A DNA stretch of 64,000 bases from Prolixibacteraceae bacterium UBA6029 (GTDB lineage Bacteria > Bacteroidota > Bacteroidia > Bacteroidales > Prolixibacteraceae), in assembly GCA_002429385.1 (NCBI GenBank), contig DIZL01000029.1:124001-188000 (forward strand), read 5' to 3'. Under the pieces are notes generated by a model that was given only the letters and a program-made list of their open reading frames with translations, was not told the DNA's origin and ran no database searches. The position numbers and the translations under genes are program-made. Of this stretch, positions 10,021 through 17,533 are shown piece after piece. Each line of letters starts with the position of its first letter. The stretch's first letter is position 1.

Positions 10021-10112
10021 GCAAATTGTTTAACTCTCATTAAAAAAAGGTTGCCTATCGACAGAACTGTACTCTTTAATTATTGAATTCAGTCACATAA
10101 TAATTCAGAGTA

Positions 10113-10706
10113 ATGTTCAGACCAGAAGATCTGAGCGATAATTCGCTCGTAAAACAATTTGTTGAGGGGGATCAATCTGCAATAGAAATGCTTATTACCC
10201 GCCATAAAAAGAGAGTTTTTACCTATATCGTATTAATTGTTAAAAATCATCATCTTGCTGAAGATATCTTTCAGGATACCTTTATTAAGGTTATCCGATC
10301 GTTAAAAGCGGGGAAATATACCGAGAACGGTAAATTTATATCCTGGGTTCTGCGTATTTCTCACAACCTGATTATTGATCATTTCCGGAAAGAAAAATTA
10401 TTGTGTACCACATCCAATGATGATACTACTATTGATCTTTTCAATTCGGCAAAATATTCAGAGGAGAATATTGAGGACAAACTGGTTTACGATCAGATTA
10501 CAAGTGATGTGCGTCTCTTAATCGAAGAATTGCCTGATGACCAGAGACAGGTAATAATGATGCGTCATTTCCAGGGACTAAGTTTTAAAGAGATTGCCGA
10601 TCTGACAGATGTCAGTATTAATACGGCTTTAGGACGGATGCGTTATGCCTTGATTAATCTTCGGAAGATGATAGAGAAAAAAAATCTGAGCCTTACAAAA
10701 AATTAG
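10113..10706 (+). CDS. ECF-type RNA polymerase sigma factor
   Basis: A 197-aa sigma-70-family protein of the extracytoplasmic-function type. Region 2 is seen as 'LITRHKKRVFTYIVLIVKN' and 'AEDIFQDTFIKVI', with the DNA-melting segment 'KFISWVLRISHNLIIDHFR'. Region 4 has 'LPDDQRQVIMMRHFQGLSF' and the helix-turn-helix 'FKEIADLTDVSINTALGRM'. No anti-sigma gene is adjacent; instead a 75-aa acidic small protein follows 66 nt downstream. That is a common arrangement for constitutive sigma factors of this type in Bacteroidota, which is family knowledge rather than something the sequence proves. Confidence 0.93.
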   Translation: MFRPEDLSDNSLVKQFVEGDQSAIEMLITRHKKRVFTYIVLIVKNHHLAEDIFQDTFIKVIRSLKAGKYTENGKFISWVLRISHNLIIDHFRKEKLLCTTSNDDTTIDLFNSAKYSEENIEDKLVYDQITSDVRLLIEELPDDQRQVIMMRHFQGLSFKEIADLTDVSINTALGRMRYALINLRKMIEKKNLSLTKN

Positions 10707-10772
10707 AGATCAGTTACAATATTATTACATTATTGGCGTTATCTCTCTATAACTAAATAGAAATATAAGCCT

Positions 10773-11000
10773 ATGAGTAGATTCTCTACTTTGAATTATC
10801 TGATCTTTTCATATTATTCCGGAAGGAAAGAAGTAAAGTCACTTCAAAATGTAGTATCTGTTTTTGATAATGCCATGGATCATGATGAGATGGAATTTGA
10901 ACCTTCACTGAAAAGTATTAATGCAATTTTAAATTTTGCATCACAGTGTGAGGTGTTGAAGTCAAAAAGCACCGGAAATATTGAATTGAATCTGAATTGA
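10773..11000 (+). CDS. Small conserved-looking protein following the ECF sigma factor
   Basis: A 75-aa protein beginning 'MSRFSTLNYLIFSYYSGRK'. No signal peptide or clear domain is seen. The middle is acidic ('DNAMDHDEMEFEPSL'), followed by a helix ('KSINAILNFASQCEVL'). It lies between the sigma gene and a strong terminator, so it is probably the last gene of that transcription unit. Its position suggests a modulator of the sigma factor or a simple companion, but nothing in the sequence proves this. Confidence 0.6.
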   Translation: MSRFSTLNYLIFSYYSGRKEVKSLQNVVSVFDNAMDHDEMEFEPSLKSINAILNFASQCEVLKSKSTGNIELNLN

Positions 11001-11018
11001 ATCCTGAAAAAATTATTT

Positions 11019-11047
11019 AAGAGCATCTTGAAAGAGATGCTCTTTTT
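11019..11047 (+). terminator. Rho-independent terminator after the sigma factor unit
   Basis: GAGCATCT (11021-11028) pairs with AGATGCTC (11035-11042) around a 6-nt loop and is followed by a T-rich run. It closes the sigma factor/small protein unit. Confidence 0.85.
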
Positions 11048-11058
11048 ATTTATATTTG
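11028..11058 (+). promoter_or_regulatory. Candidate promoter for the SPFH gene
   Basis: TATATTTG at 11051-11058 matches the -7 consensus TAnnTTTG, with TTG at 11028-11030 spaced 20 nt upstream. It overlaps the terminator hairpin of the preceding unit and sits 40 nt before the SPFH ATG. Confidence 0.4.
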
Positions 11059-11098
11059 TGATATCAAAACAATATCAAAACAACTTAAATCTTATAGT

Positions 11099-11947
11099 AT
11101 GGAAAAGTCATTTACTGCCCGTTCCGGTTATTTGTTCCTGGTAATCGAATTCATTATTCTTTTACTGGCCATTGCCGGATTTGTTTCGGAAATAGTTGTT
11201 CCATCGGTTCTGCTGATCTTTTTCTTTGTTCTTCTGGCACCCGGTTTTATGGCTGTTGATCCGAATCAGTGTTACGTATTAGTTTTGTTTGGCGCTTATA
11301 AGGGCACCCTTAAGGATAATGGGTTCTTATGGGTAAATCCATTCTTTGTAAAGAAGAAATTTTCACTTCGTGCCCGCAACTTCAATAGTGAGCCTATAAA
11401 AGTGAATGATAAGCTTGGTAATCCGATCATGATCGGACTGGTACTTGTTTGGAAAATTGAAGAAACCTACCGTGCTGCATTCGGAGTTGATGAGTACGAA
11501 CATTTTGTAGTTGTTCAAAGTGAAGCCGCATTGCGTAAGCTGGCTGGATTGTATCCGTATGACAATATTGAAGATGATCACGCCAAAATCACCTTGCGTG
11601 ACGGAGGGGAAGAAGTAAATCAGATGCTCGAAAAAGAGATACGTGAAAGACTTGAAATTGCTGGGATCCACGTCATTGAAGCACGTATTAACTACATTGC
11701 CTATGCACAGGAAATTGCTCAGGCCATGTTGAAGCGTCAACAGGCTACGGCTATTGTTGCTGCACGGTTTAAAATTGTGGAAGGTGCCGTCAGTATGGTA
11801 GAAATGGCTTTAGCTGAATTAAGCAAGCGCGATATCGTGACCCTCGACGAAGACAAAAAGGCCACCATGGTAAGTAACCTGCTGGTGGTTCTGTGTGGCG
11901 ACAAAGAAGCAACTCCTGTAGTAAATACAGGGACACTTTACCAATAA
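11099..11947 (+). CDS. SPFH (band-7/stomatin-like) domain membrane protein
   Basis: A 282-aa protein with two hydrophobic stretches in the first 50 residues. The SPFH domain follows, with 'GFLWVNPFFVKKKFSLRARN', 'DKLGNPIMIGLVLVWKIEE' and 'EALRKLAGLYPYD'-like blocks, and a C-terminal helical region ('EIAQAMLKRQQATAIVAA') typical of the oligomerising part. SPFH proteins form membrane microdomain scaffolds. It leads a compact run with the PH-like membrane protein 4 nt downstream; the Arc-like protein at 13962 is, in many Bacteroidota, also a neighbour of this SPFH type. Confidence 0.9.
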   Translation: MEKSFTARSGYLFLVIEFIILLLAIAGFVSEIVVPSVLLIFFFVLLAPGFMAVDPNQCYVLVLFGAYKGTLKDNGFLWVNPFFVKKKFSLRARNFNSEPIKVNDKLGNPIMIGLVLVWKIEETYRAAFGVDEYEHFVVVQSEAALRKLAGLYPYDNIEDDHAKITLRDGGEEVNQMLEKEIRERLEIAGIHVIEARINYIAYAQEIAQAMLKRQQATAIVAARFKIVEGAVSMVEMALAELSKRDIVTLDEDKKATMVSNLLVVLCGDKEATPVVNTGTLYQ

Positions 11948-11951
11948 CCCA

Positions 11952-12479
11952 ATGAATAAGATATTATTTAAGGAAGAACAGCAATTCAGGCAGTGGTGGC
12001 AAATTATCTTACGTTTGGTTGCCACAGTGCCTGCTATAATTATATGCATTTATACGCTCTACAAGCAAAACGTTCAGGGTGTTCAGGTGGGAAATAGTCC
12101 AGCCCCCACTGCAGTTCTGATTGTGGCAATAATTGGTTTAGCCATTGGTCTTTGGGTTTCATTTTCGCTTAAACTGGAAGTCTGGATTGATCAGGATGGT
12201 ATCCATTATAGGTTCTTTCCAATGATTCGCAAAAATAAGCTCATCTCAAAAGGAGAAATTCAGCATTTCGAAATCAGAAAATACAGTGCTGCTTTTAATT
12301 ATGGTGGGAGAGGTTACCGTAATGGATTTGGACATAAATGGGGTAAAGCATATACTATTGAAGGCAATTCTGGTCTGCAACTTTATCTGACTAGTGGAAA
12401 GAAAATTTTGTTTGGAACACAACGTTCTCAGGCAATCATGTATGCGATGGACGAAATAATGAAAAAGTCAAACAAGTAA
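11952..12479 (+). CDS. Two-TM membrane protein with PH-like C-terminal domain (DUF6141-like)
   Basis: A 175-aa protein beginning 'MNKILFKEEQQFRQWWQ', with hydrophobic helices at about residues 20-37 and 53-73. A beta-rich C-terminal domain of bacterial PH type follows ('EVWIDQDGIHYRFFPM', 'EIQHFEIRKYS', 'GLQLYLTSGKKILFGTQR'). The pattern agrees with proteins grouped as DUF6141. It begins 4 nt after the SPFH stop, so the two are almost certainly translated from one mRNA and probably act at the same membrane site. No enzyme motif is seen. Confidence 0.75.
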   Translation: MNKILFKEEQQFRQWWQIILRLVATVPAIIICIYTLYKQNVQGVQVGNSPAPTAVLIVAIIGLAIGLWVSFSLKLEVWIDQDGIHYRFFPMIRKNKLISKGEIQHFEIRKYSAAFNYGGRGYRNGFGHKWGKAYTIEGNSGLQLYLTSGKKILFGTQRSQAIMYAMDEIMKKSNK

Positions 12480-12490
12480 ATAATTAAAGA

Positions 12491-13894
12491 ATGAAGATAC
12501 AGCTAATAGTTTTTGCGATCGGCATTCTGATTGCAAACATCGTATTTGGTCAGGACATTACTGGTTCGTGGAACGGAATCTTAAAGGTTCAGGGAACTCA
12601 ATTGAGAATCGTATTCAATATTAGTAAAACCGAAAATGGATTTACCTCTTCTATGGACAGTCCTGATCAGGGAGCAAAGGGAATCCCTGTAAGTTCCACC
12701 AGCTTTGAAAATTCAACGTTAAAACTTGCAGTTTCAAGTGCAAGAATTGAATATGAAGGTATTTTAGGTCACGATAATATTATTGTGGGTAACTTCAAAC
12801 AGGGTGGCATGTCATTTCACTTGAACTTATCGAAGGAAATAGCTGAAAAAGAAAAACTTGTAAGACCTCAGGAACCAACAAAACCATATCCCTATTATGA
12901 AGAAGAAGTTACCTTTGAAAATAAACCGGCAGGTATAACATTAGCCGGAACGCTAACATTACCTACAAAGGAGGGTGTTTTCCCTGTGGTCATATTAATT
13001 ACCGGAAGCGGACCTCAAAATAGAGATGAAGAATTAATGGGACATAAACCCTTCCTTGTTATTTCCGACTTCCTTACAAAAAACGGGATAGGAGTATTGC
13101 GTTTTGATGACAGGGGAGTTGGTTCTTCAAAAGGTGATTTTAAAACTGCCACATCATTTGACTTCTCAACTGACGTTGAAGCAGGAGTGGACTATTTGTT
13201 AACAAGAAAGGACATAAATAAAAAGAAGATCGGTCTGATGGGGCATAGCGAAGGAGGAATAATTGCTCCAATGGTAGCTAGCCGTTCAAAAGACATAGCA
13301 TTTATTGTGCTCTTAGCCGGAACCGGTATTCCTGGAGATCAGTTGCTTTTATTACAGCAGGAATTGCTTGGAAAAGAGTCGCACATCAGTGACGATGGTT
13401 TAAAAAAGGCTCTGACAATTAATAAGGGTGCTTTTGAAATTGTAACCAAATCAACAAGCTCAGAGCAGTTAAAAACTGATTTAACCAATTACATCAAGCA
13501 AGTTTTTAAAGACAATCCGGATGCTGTGAAGCAGTCAGGCATGAGTGAAGATGATTTTGTACAAAAACAAGTCAGCCAGGTGATCAATCCATGGATGTTG
13601 TATTTCATTAAATACAACCCGGCAATCGCCCTTGAAAAAGTAAAGTGCCCGGTTTTAGCGCTCAATGGAGAGAAGGACCTTCAGGTTGCACCGAAAGAAA
13701 ACCTGCAAGCCATAAAGGAAGCATTAGCTAAAGGAGGAAATAAACGAGTTACTACCATTGAACTTCCAGGTTTAAATCATTTATTTCAGGAATGCAAAAC
13801 AGGTTCACCAACTGAATATGCCACCATTGAGCAGACTTTTTCTCCAATTGCCTTGGCAGAGATTTTAAAATGGATAAAAATGCAAACCAAATAA
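12491..13894 (+). CDS. Exported alpha/beta hydrolase (S9/DLH-like)
   Basis: A 467-aa protein with a signal peptide ending near 'NIVFGQ'. An N-terminal beta domain (about residues 22-125, starting 'DITGSWNGILKVQG') precedes an alpha/beta hydrolase domain. The nucleophile elbow is 'GHSEGG' with Ser253; 'GEKDLQV' provides the likely acid and 'GLNHLFQ' the histidine. This two-domain form is widespread in Bacteroidota and acts on unknown esters or peptides in the periplasm. It starts 11 nt after the PH-like gene and probably shares its mRNA. Confidence 0.88.
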   Translation: MKIQLIVFAIGILIANIVFGQDITGSWNGILKVQGTQLRIVFNISKTENGFTSSMDSPDQGAKGIPVSSTSFENSTLKLAVSSARIEYEGILGHDNIIVGNFKQGGMSFHLNLSKEIAEKEKLVRPQEPTKPYPYYEEEVTFENKPAGITLAGTLTLPTKEGVFPVVILITGSGPQNRDEELMGHKPFLVISDFLTKNGIGVLRFDDRGVGSSKGDFKTATSFDFSTDVEAGVDYLLTRKDINKKKIGLMGHSEGGIIAPMVASRSKDIAFIVLLAGTGIPGDQLLLLQQELLGKESHISDDGLKKALTINKGAFEIVTKSTSSEQLKTDLTNYIKQVFKDNPDAVKQSGMSEDDFVQKQVSQVINPWMLYFIKYNPAIALEKVKCPVLALNGEKDLQVAPKENLQAIKEALAKGGNKRVTTIELPGLNHLFQECKTGSPTEYATIEQTFSPIALAEILKWIKMQTK

Positions 13895-13961
13895 AACGGT
13901 GCATAGAAAGTCTGTTACTGTTTGTCATGATTTTATAAAGAGTTAAAAGAGAGGGTGAACT

Positions 13962-14156
13962 ATGGCAAAGAAAAAATCATTTGTATTACGCATTGATCCT
14001 GATGTGTATGATGCCATTGAAAAATGGGCCGCTCAGGAATTCCGTAGTGCAAACGGACAAATTGAATGGATAATTACAAAGGCGCTCCGTGATGCCCGCA
14101 GAACGGTTGAGAAAACTTCAAAAGAAGAGCCAGGGGAAGACAATGAGGAATCATAG
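13962..14156 (+). CDS. Arc-like ribbon-helix-helix protein
   Basis: A 64-aa protein. 'KKKSFVLRIDPDVYDAIEKW' followed by 'GQIEWIITKALRDA' is the strand-helix-helix pattern of Arc/MetJ DNA-binding proteins. A charged tail rich in E/K ends the protein. A purine-rich 'GAGAGGGTG' lies a few bases before the ATG, one of the few places here that looks like a Shine-Dalgarno site. There is no toxin beside it. In related genomes this Arc type is often found with SPFH genes, so it may regulate the 11.1-13.9 kb block; that is inference. Confidence 0.78.
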   Translation: MAKKKSFVLRIDPDVYDAIEKWAAQEFRSANGQIEWIITKALRDARRTVEKTSKEEPGEDNEES

Positions 14157-14253
14157 ATTTTCATCATTGACAGAATATCGCCAACCTGTTTAAATTAACC
14201 TTAAATTAGTTGGATTTAATTTAATGCTTGAAATCAAACTAATGGTTTTAGTA

Positions 14254-14261
14254 TAATTTTG
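14254..14261 (+). promoter_or_regulatory. Candidate -7 element for pfp
   Basis: TAATTTTG matches TAnnTTTG and lies 39 nt before the pfp ATG. The nearest TTG (14228-14230) is 23 nt upstream, slightly longer than usual spacing. Confidence 0.35.
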
Positions 14262-14300
14262 CATGATTTTAAACTATAAAAACTATCAAAATATAAAACT

Positions 14301-15959
14301 ATGACCATAAGCGCACTGCAATCAGAAAGGGCGAAATATCAGCCAAAACTTCCTAATTCTTTGAAATCGTCAGTAAAACTGGTTGAAGGTAAAAGTACCC
14401 AATCAATAGCTGATCAGGATGACATAAAGGCGCTTTTTCCCAACACCTATGGGATGCCATTAATTACTTTTGAAGCGGGTGAAAGTAAAAAACAATATAC
14501 TGCTGTAAATGTAGGTGTGATCCTTTCAGGAGGTCAGGCACCAGGAGGTCATAATGTGATTTCAGGGATCTTTGATGGTATCAAAAACCTCAATCCTGCA
14601 AGCAAGTTGTACGGCTTTCTTGGCGGACCTGGTGGGTTGGTCGATCATCAATACATCGAACTAACTGCTGCGTTTATCGATGAATATCGCAACACTGGAG
14701 GTTTCGATATTATCGGTTCAGGCCGTACCAAACTGGAAGAGACTGCCCAGTATGACAAAGGAACCGAGATCATGAAAGAGCTTGGCATTAAAGCGCTTAT
14801 CATCATTGGAGGTGACGACAGTAATACCAATGCCTGCGTTCTGGCAGAATATTATGCTGCAAATAATACTGGAATTCAGGTGATTGGTTGTCCTAAAACC
14901 ATTGATGGCGACCTCAAAAATGACATGATTGAAACATCTTTTGGTTTCGATACCGCTACTAAAGTCTATTCTGAATTGATTGGCAATATTGAACGCGATT
15001 CCAATTCAGCTAAAAAATACTGGCATTTCATCAAACTGATGGGTCGTTCGGCTTCTCATATCGGTTTGGAATGTGCCTTGCAGACTCAACCAAACATCAC
15101 ATTGATTTCAGAAGAAGTGGAACTGAAGAAACAGACTTTGGGTGAAATCGTTGACTACATGGCTCAGATAGTTGCCAAACGTGCTGCCAATGGCGAAAAC
15201 TTTGGTGTGGCTTTAATTCCTGAAGGCTTGGTCGAATTTGTTCCTGAAATGAAAGCACTGATTTCTGAATTGAATGATCTGCTTGCTGAAGGTTCTGATA
15301 CTGAACAGAAATTTAAATCCTTTACCAGTAAGTCTGAAGGTCGGGCATTTGTAGCCGGAATTCTGTCCTCAGAATCAGCCAAACTCTATACTTCACTGCC
15401 ATCAGGCATTGCCGATCAGTTGACTCTTGACCGTGACCCACATGGAAACGTCCAGGTTTCCCTTATTGAGACTGAAAAGCTGTTGGGTGAAATGGTAAAA
15501 AGCCGTCTGAAGGAAATGAAGAAAACGGGTGATTTTAATGGAAAATTTGGAACACAGTATCATTTCTTTGGATACGAAGGACGTTGCGCCGCTCCATCAA
15601 ACTTTGATGCTGACTATTGCTATTCACTGGGTTATAATGCCTCCTTCCTGATTGCTGAAGGTAAGACAGGCTATATGTCCTCGGTTCGTAACCTGACTGC
15701 TCCTGCTGCTGAATGGATTGCAGGAGGTGTTCCGGTAACTATGATGATGAACATGGAACGTCGTCATGGACACATGAAACCTGTGATTCAGAAAGCCCTG
15801 GTTGAATTGGACAGTGCCCCTTATAAATTCCTAGCAGCTAACCGTGAGAAATGGGCCATTGAAACTTCATTTGTCTACCCCGGACCAATTCAATACTGGG
15901 GACCAACCCAGGTATGCGACCAGCCAACAAAAACTATTACTTTGGAAAGAGCTAAATAA
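14301..15959 (+). CDS. pfp: Diphosphate-dependent fructose-6-phosphate 1-phosphotransferase
   Basis: A 552-aa protein, the long form of PPi-dependent phosphofructokinase. It contains 'GVILSGGQAPGGHNVI', 'IIGGDDSNTNACVLAEYY' and 'CPKTIDGDLKND'. In PPi enzymes the GGDD aspartate replaces the ATP-binding glycine and a lysine (here Lys199) precedes TIDGD, with Asp202/Asp204 near the active site; both PPi-type features are present. 'MGRSASHIGLECALQT' is the substrate-binding block. It catalyses reversible phosphorylation of fructose 6-phosphate with pyrophosphate, saving ATP, which fits the anaerobic energy genes elsewhere in the window (nifJ, methylmalonyl-CoA cluster). A terminator follows. Confidence 0.96.
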   Translation: MTISALQSERAKYQPKLPNSLKSSVKLVEGKSTQSIADQDDIKALFPNTYGMPLITFEAGESKKQYTAVNVGVILSGGQAPGGHNVISGIFDGIKNLNPASKLYGFLGGPGGLVDHQYIELTAAFIDEYRNTGGFDIIGSGRTKLEETAQYDKGTEIMKELGIKALIIIGGDDSNTNACVLAEYYAANNTGIQVIGCPKTIDGDLKNDMIETSFGFDTATKVYSELIGNIERDSNSAKKYWHFIKLMGRSASHIGLECALQTQPNITLISEEVELKKQTLGEIVDYMAQIVAKRAANGENFGVALIPEGLVEFVPEMKALISELNDLLAEGSDTEQKFKSFTSKSEGRAFVAGILSSESAKLYTSLPSGIADQLTLDRDPHGNVQVSLIETEKLLGEMVKSRLKEMKKTGDFNGKFGTQYHFFGYEGRCAAPSNFDADYCYSLGYNASFLIAEGKTGYMSSVRNLTAPAAEWIAGGVPVTMMMNMERRHGHMKPVIQKALVELDSAPYKFLAANREKWAIETSFVYPGPIQYWGPTQVCDQPTKTITLERAK

Positions 15960-15987
15960 TACAGCTTTATCAATACGATCAAACTGA

Positions 15988-16020
15988 AAACCCTGGAATC
16001 ACTTCCGGGGTTTTTATTTT
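15988..16020 (+). terminator. Rho-independent terminator after pfp
   Basis: AAACCCTGGAA (15988-15998) pairs with TTCCGGGGTTT (16003-16013) with one G-T pair, loop TCAC, then a T-rich tail. It lies between convergent pfp and the thioredoxin gene. Confidence 0.88.
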
Positions 16021-16041
16021 CCTTCCCACTTTCCTTTTTCC

Positions 16042-16545
16042 TTACTTCTTTATTAAGAGATACTTTTCTATGTTTTCGACAAACATCTTCTTTGTTTCTT
16101 CTTTAGACCGTCCAATTCCCGATGTCATGACCGGTTTCCCAACGACAGGTATATAAAGGAAGGCCGGAATCCCCGTAATTCCGAAAACCTTTGCCAATTG
16201 CTGCTCCTGATCGGTATTTATCTTATATATGAGTATTTTGCCTGAATATTCTACACCAATTTCTTCGAGAATAGGACTTGCAATCTTACAAGGCCCACAC
16301 CAATCTGCATAAAAATCAATGATTGCCGGTTTGCTGCCCAGATATTTCCAGTCATTTGGTGATTTGGTATAATCCCAGATCTTTTGAATGAAAACAGAAG
16401 ATGTGAGTAATTCAGAATCAGGAGTAATGCCTTTATTTTCAATTGAACTGACCTTTACAGGTTTTGCATTGTTTGCCTTTTTTTGATTTCCGCAGGCTAA
16501 AAGCAGGACGGATAAGGCTGTCATGGTATATAACAGATGTTTCAT
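16042..16545 (-). CDS. Thioredoxin-domain lipoprotein
   Basis: A 167-aa protein with a lipobox 'LLLAC' (Cys18), so it should be anchored in the cell envelope. The thioredoxin fold starts near residue 70: 'PAIIDFYADWCGPCKIASPI' holds the CGPC active site, and 'VFGITGIPAFLYI' the cis-proline loop. The likely role is dithiol-disulfide exchange in the periplasm. It is a single gene, convergent with pfp. Confidence 0.92.
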   Translation of the reverse strand: MKHLLYTMTALSVLLLACGNQKKANNAKPVKVSSIENKGITPDSELLTSSVFIQKIWDYTKSPNDWKYLGSKPAIIDFYADWCGPCKIASPILEEIGVEYSGKILIYKINTDQEQQLAKVFGITGIPAFLYIPVVGKPVMTSGIGRSKEETKKMFVENIEKYLLIKK

Positions 16546-16970
16546 ATTCGATTGTTAATTTGTAATTGGGATAGTCAATTAATGTCGATAGTCTGTGAAA
16601 TTCTATATTGATTTGCTTTAAAATGGGATTAAATATATCACTTATAATTCAATTGCTATGTTTTAGCCAGACTAAATTTATCACTACAATTTCATTAAGC
16701 AATGCAACTTAAGTTCTAAGAATGATATAAAAACAGATCAAATAATCGGTCACATTTTGGTAAATTAGGCATTTCAAACGGAACCATTTTGTGTATTTCT
16801 TCTGTAAACAAATCTTTTCCCCAAACTTTCGCTATATAAATAAATCGATACTCTGTCATACCATTGTCTTATCCTTTCGAAACGATTTGAAGGATGAAGA
16901 GCTGAACATGAGGATTGGAATCTGACCGAACTGGGAACGGCCAGGTATCGCGCTATAAACCCGTTGGTGT

Positions 16971-17058
16971 TTTTGTATGTTTTGAGTAAGGTTTCTGTAA
17001 GGTTTCTGTATGTTGACTTACAAAAAACATACCTGTAATAAACTATAAACATTCAAAT
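16971..17058. repeat. 11-mer tandem array with inverted second half
   Basis: Four 11-nt units start at 16971, 16982, 16993 and 17004 (for example TTCTGTAAGGT and TTCTGTATGTT). The next in-phase blocks, at 17015 and 17026, are approximate inverse complements (GACTTACAAAA, AACATACCTGT). The array lies in the gap 16546-17533. The rest of that gap has no recognised gene; a 92-codon open frame over this region on the minus strand is produced by the repeats and is not called. Confidence 0.6.
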
Positions 17059-17116
17059 TTACCAGAGGGTTTAGAAGGGGTTTATATCGGGATAGTTAAC
17101 AGGGTACAGGCTGCTT

Positions 17117-17395
17117 TCAGTTCTTATCCCCGATGGGGTATTGGGTAAGGTCGTTGAAGTATTCAGACTTGTTGCAATTTATACCTGAGAAAGAATTCCC
17201 CTCAACAATTTGAAGTGATCCCAATTCATCACGGGTACAGGTGGAAAATGCATAAGAATGGATCCACAATCCGTCAGATCCGAGTACAATAAATAGATGA
17301 CAGGCCTCAGGTTTAGAATTAAGTTATTTAATAAGATCATTGCCAAAGGGTTCGATGACGTAACATTTGAATATACCGGAGATTATGAGTATTAA
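17117..17395. other. Possible gene remnants upstream of the S9 peptidase
   Basis: Two short open frames overlap here and cannot both be real. On the minus strand 17323-17117 is open for 69 codons with no ATG, ending '...LTQYPIGDKN'. On the plus strand 17297-17395 encodes 32 aa ending 'FEYTGDYEY'. Both have protein-like composition but no recognised family. I list the interval as unexplained rather than as a gene. Confidence 0.2.
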
Positions 17396-17533
17396 TTGCT
17401 TTACAATCAATTTGGTGTGCAAGGTAGGCATCGATTATTCAATAACAGATGTTTATCATTTTTTTATTGCGGGACAATACTTACTTTCACCCCATTATTA
17501 ATAATTCAGATAATAATTAAACTAACCAGCAAA

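Noticed and set aside
16774..17052. 92-codon open frame on the minus strand
   Set aside because: Its centre is the 11-mer array, composition is atypical and no family is recognised; the frame is kept open by the repeats.
17396..17533. Upstream extension of the S9 peptidase to 17396
   Set aside because: The ATG at 17534 gives a proper lipoprotein signal; the extension would bury it.
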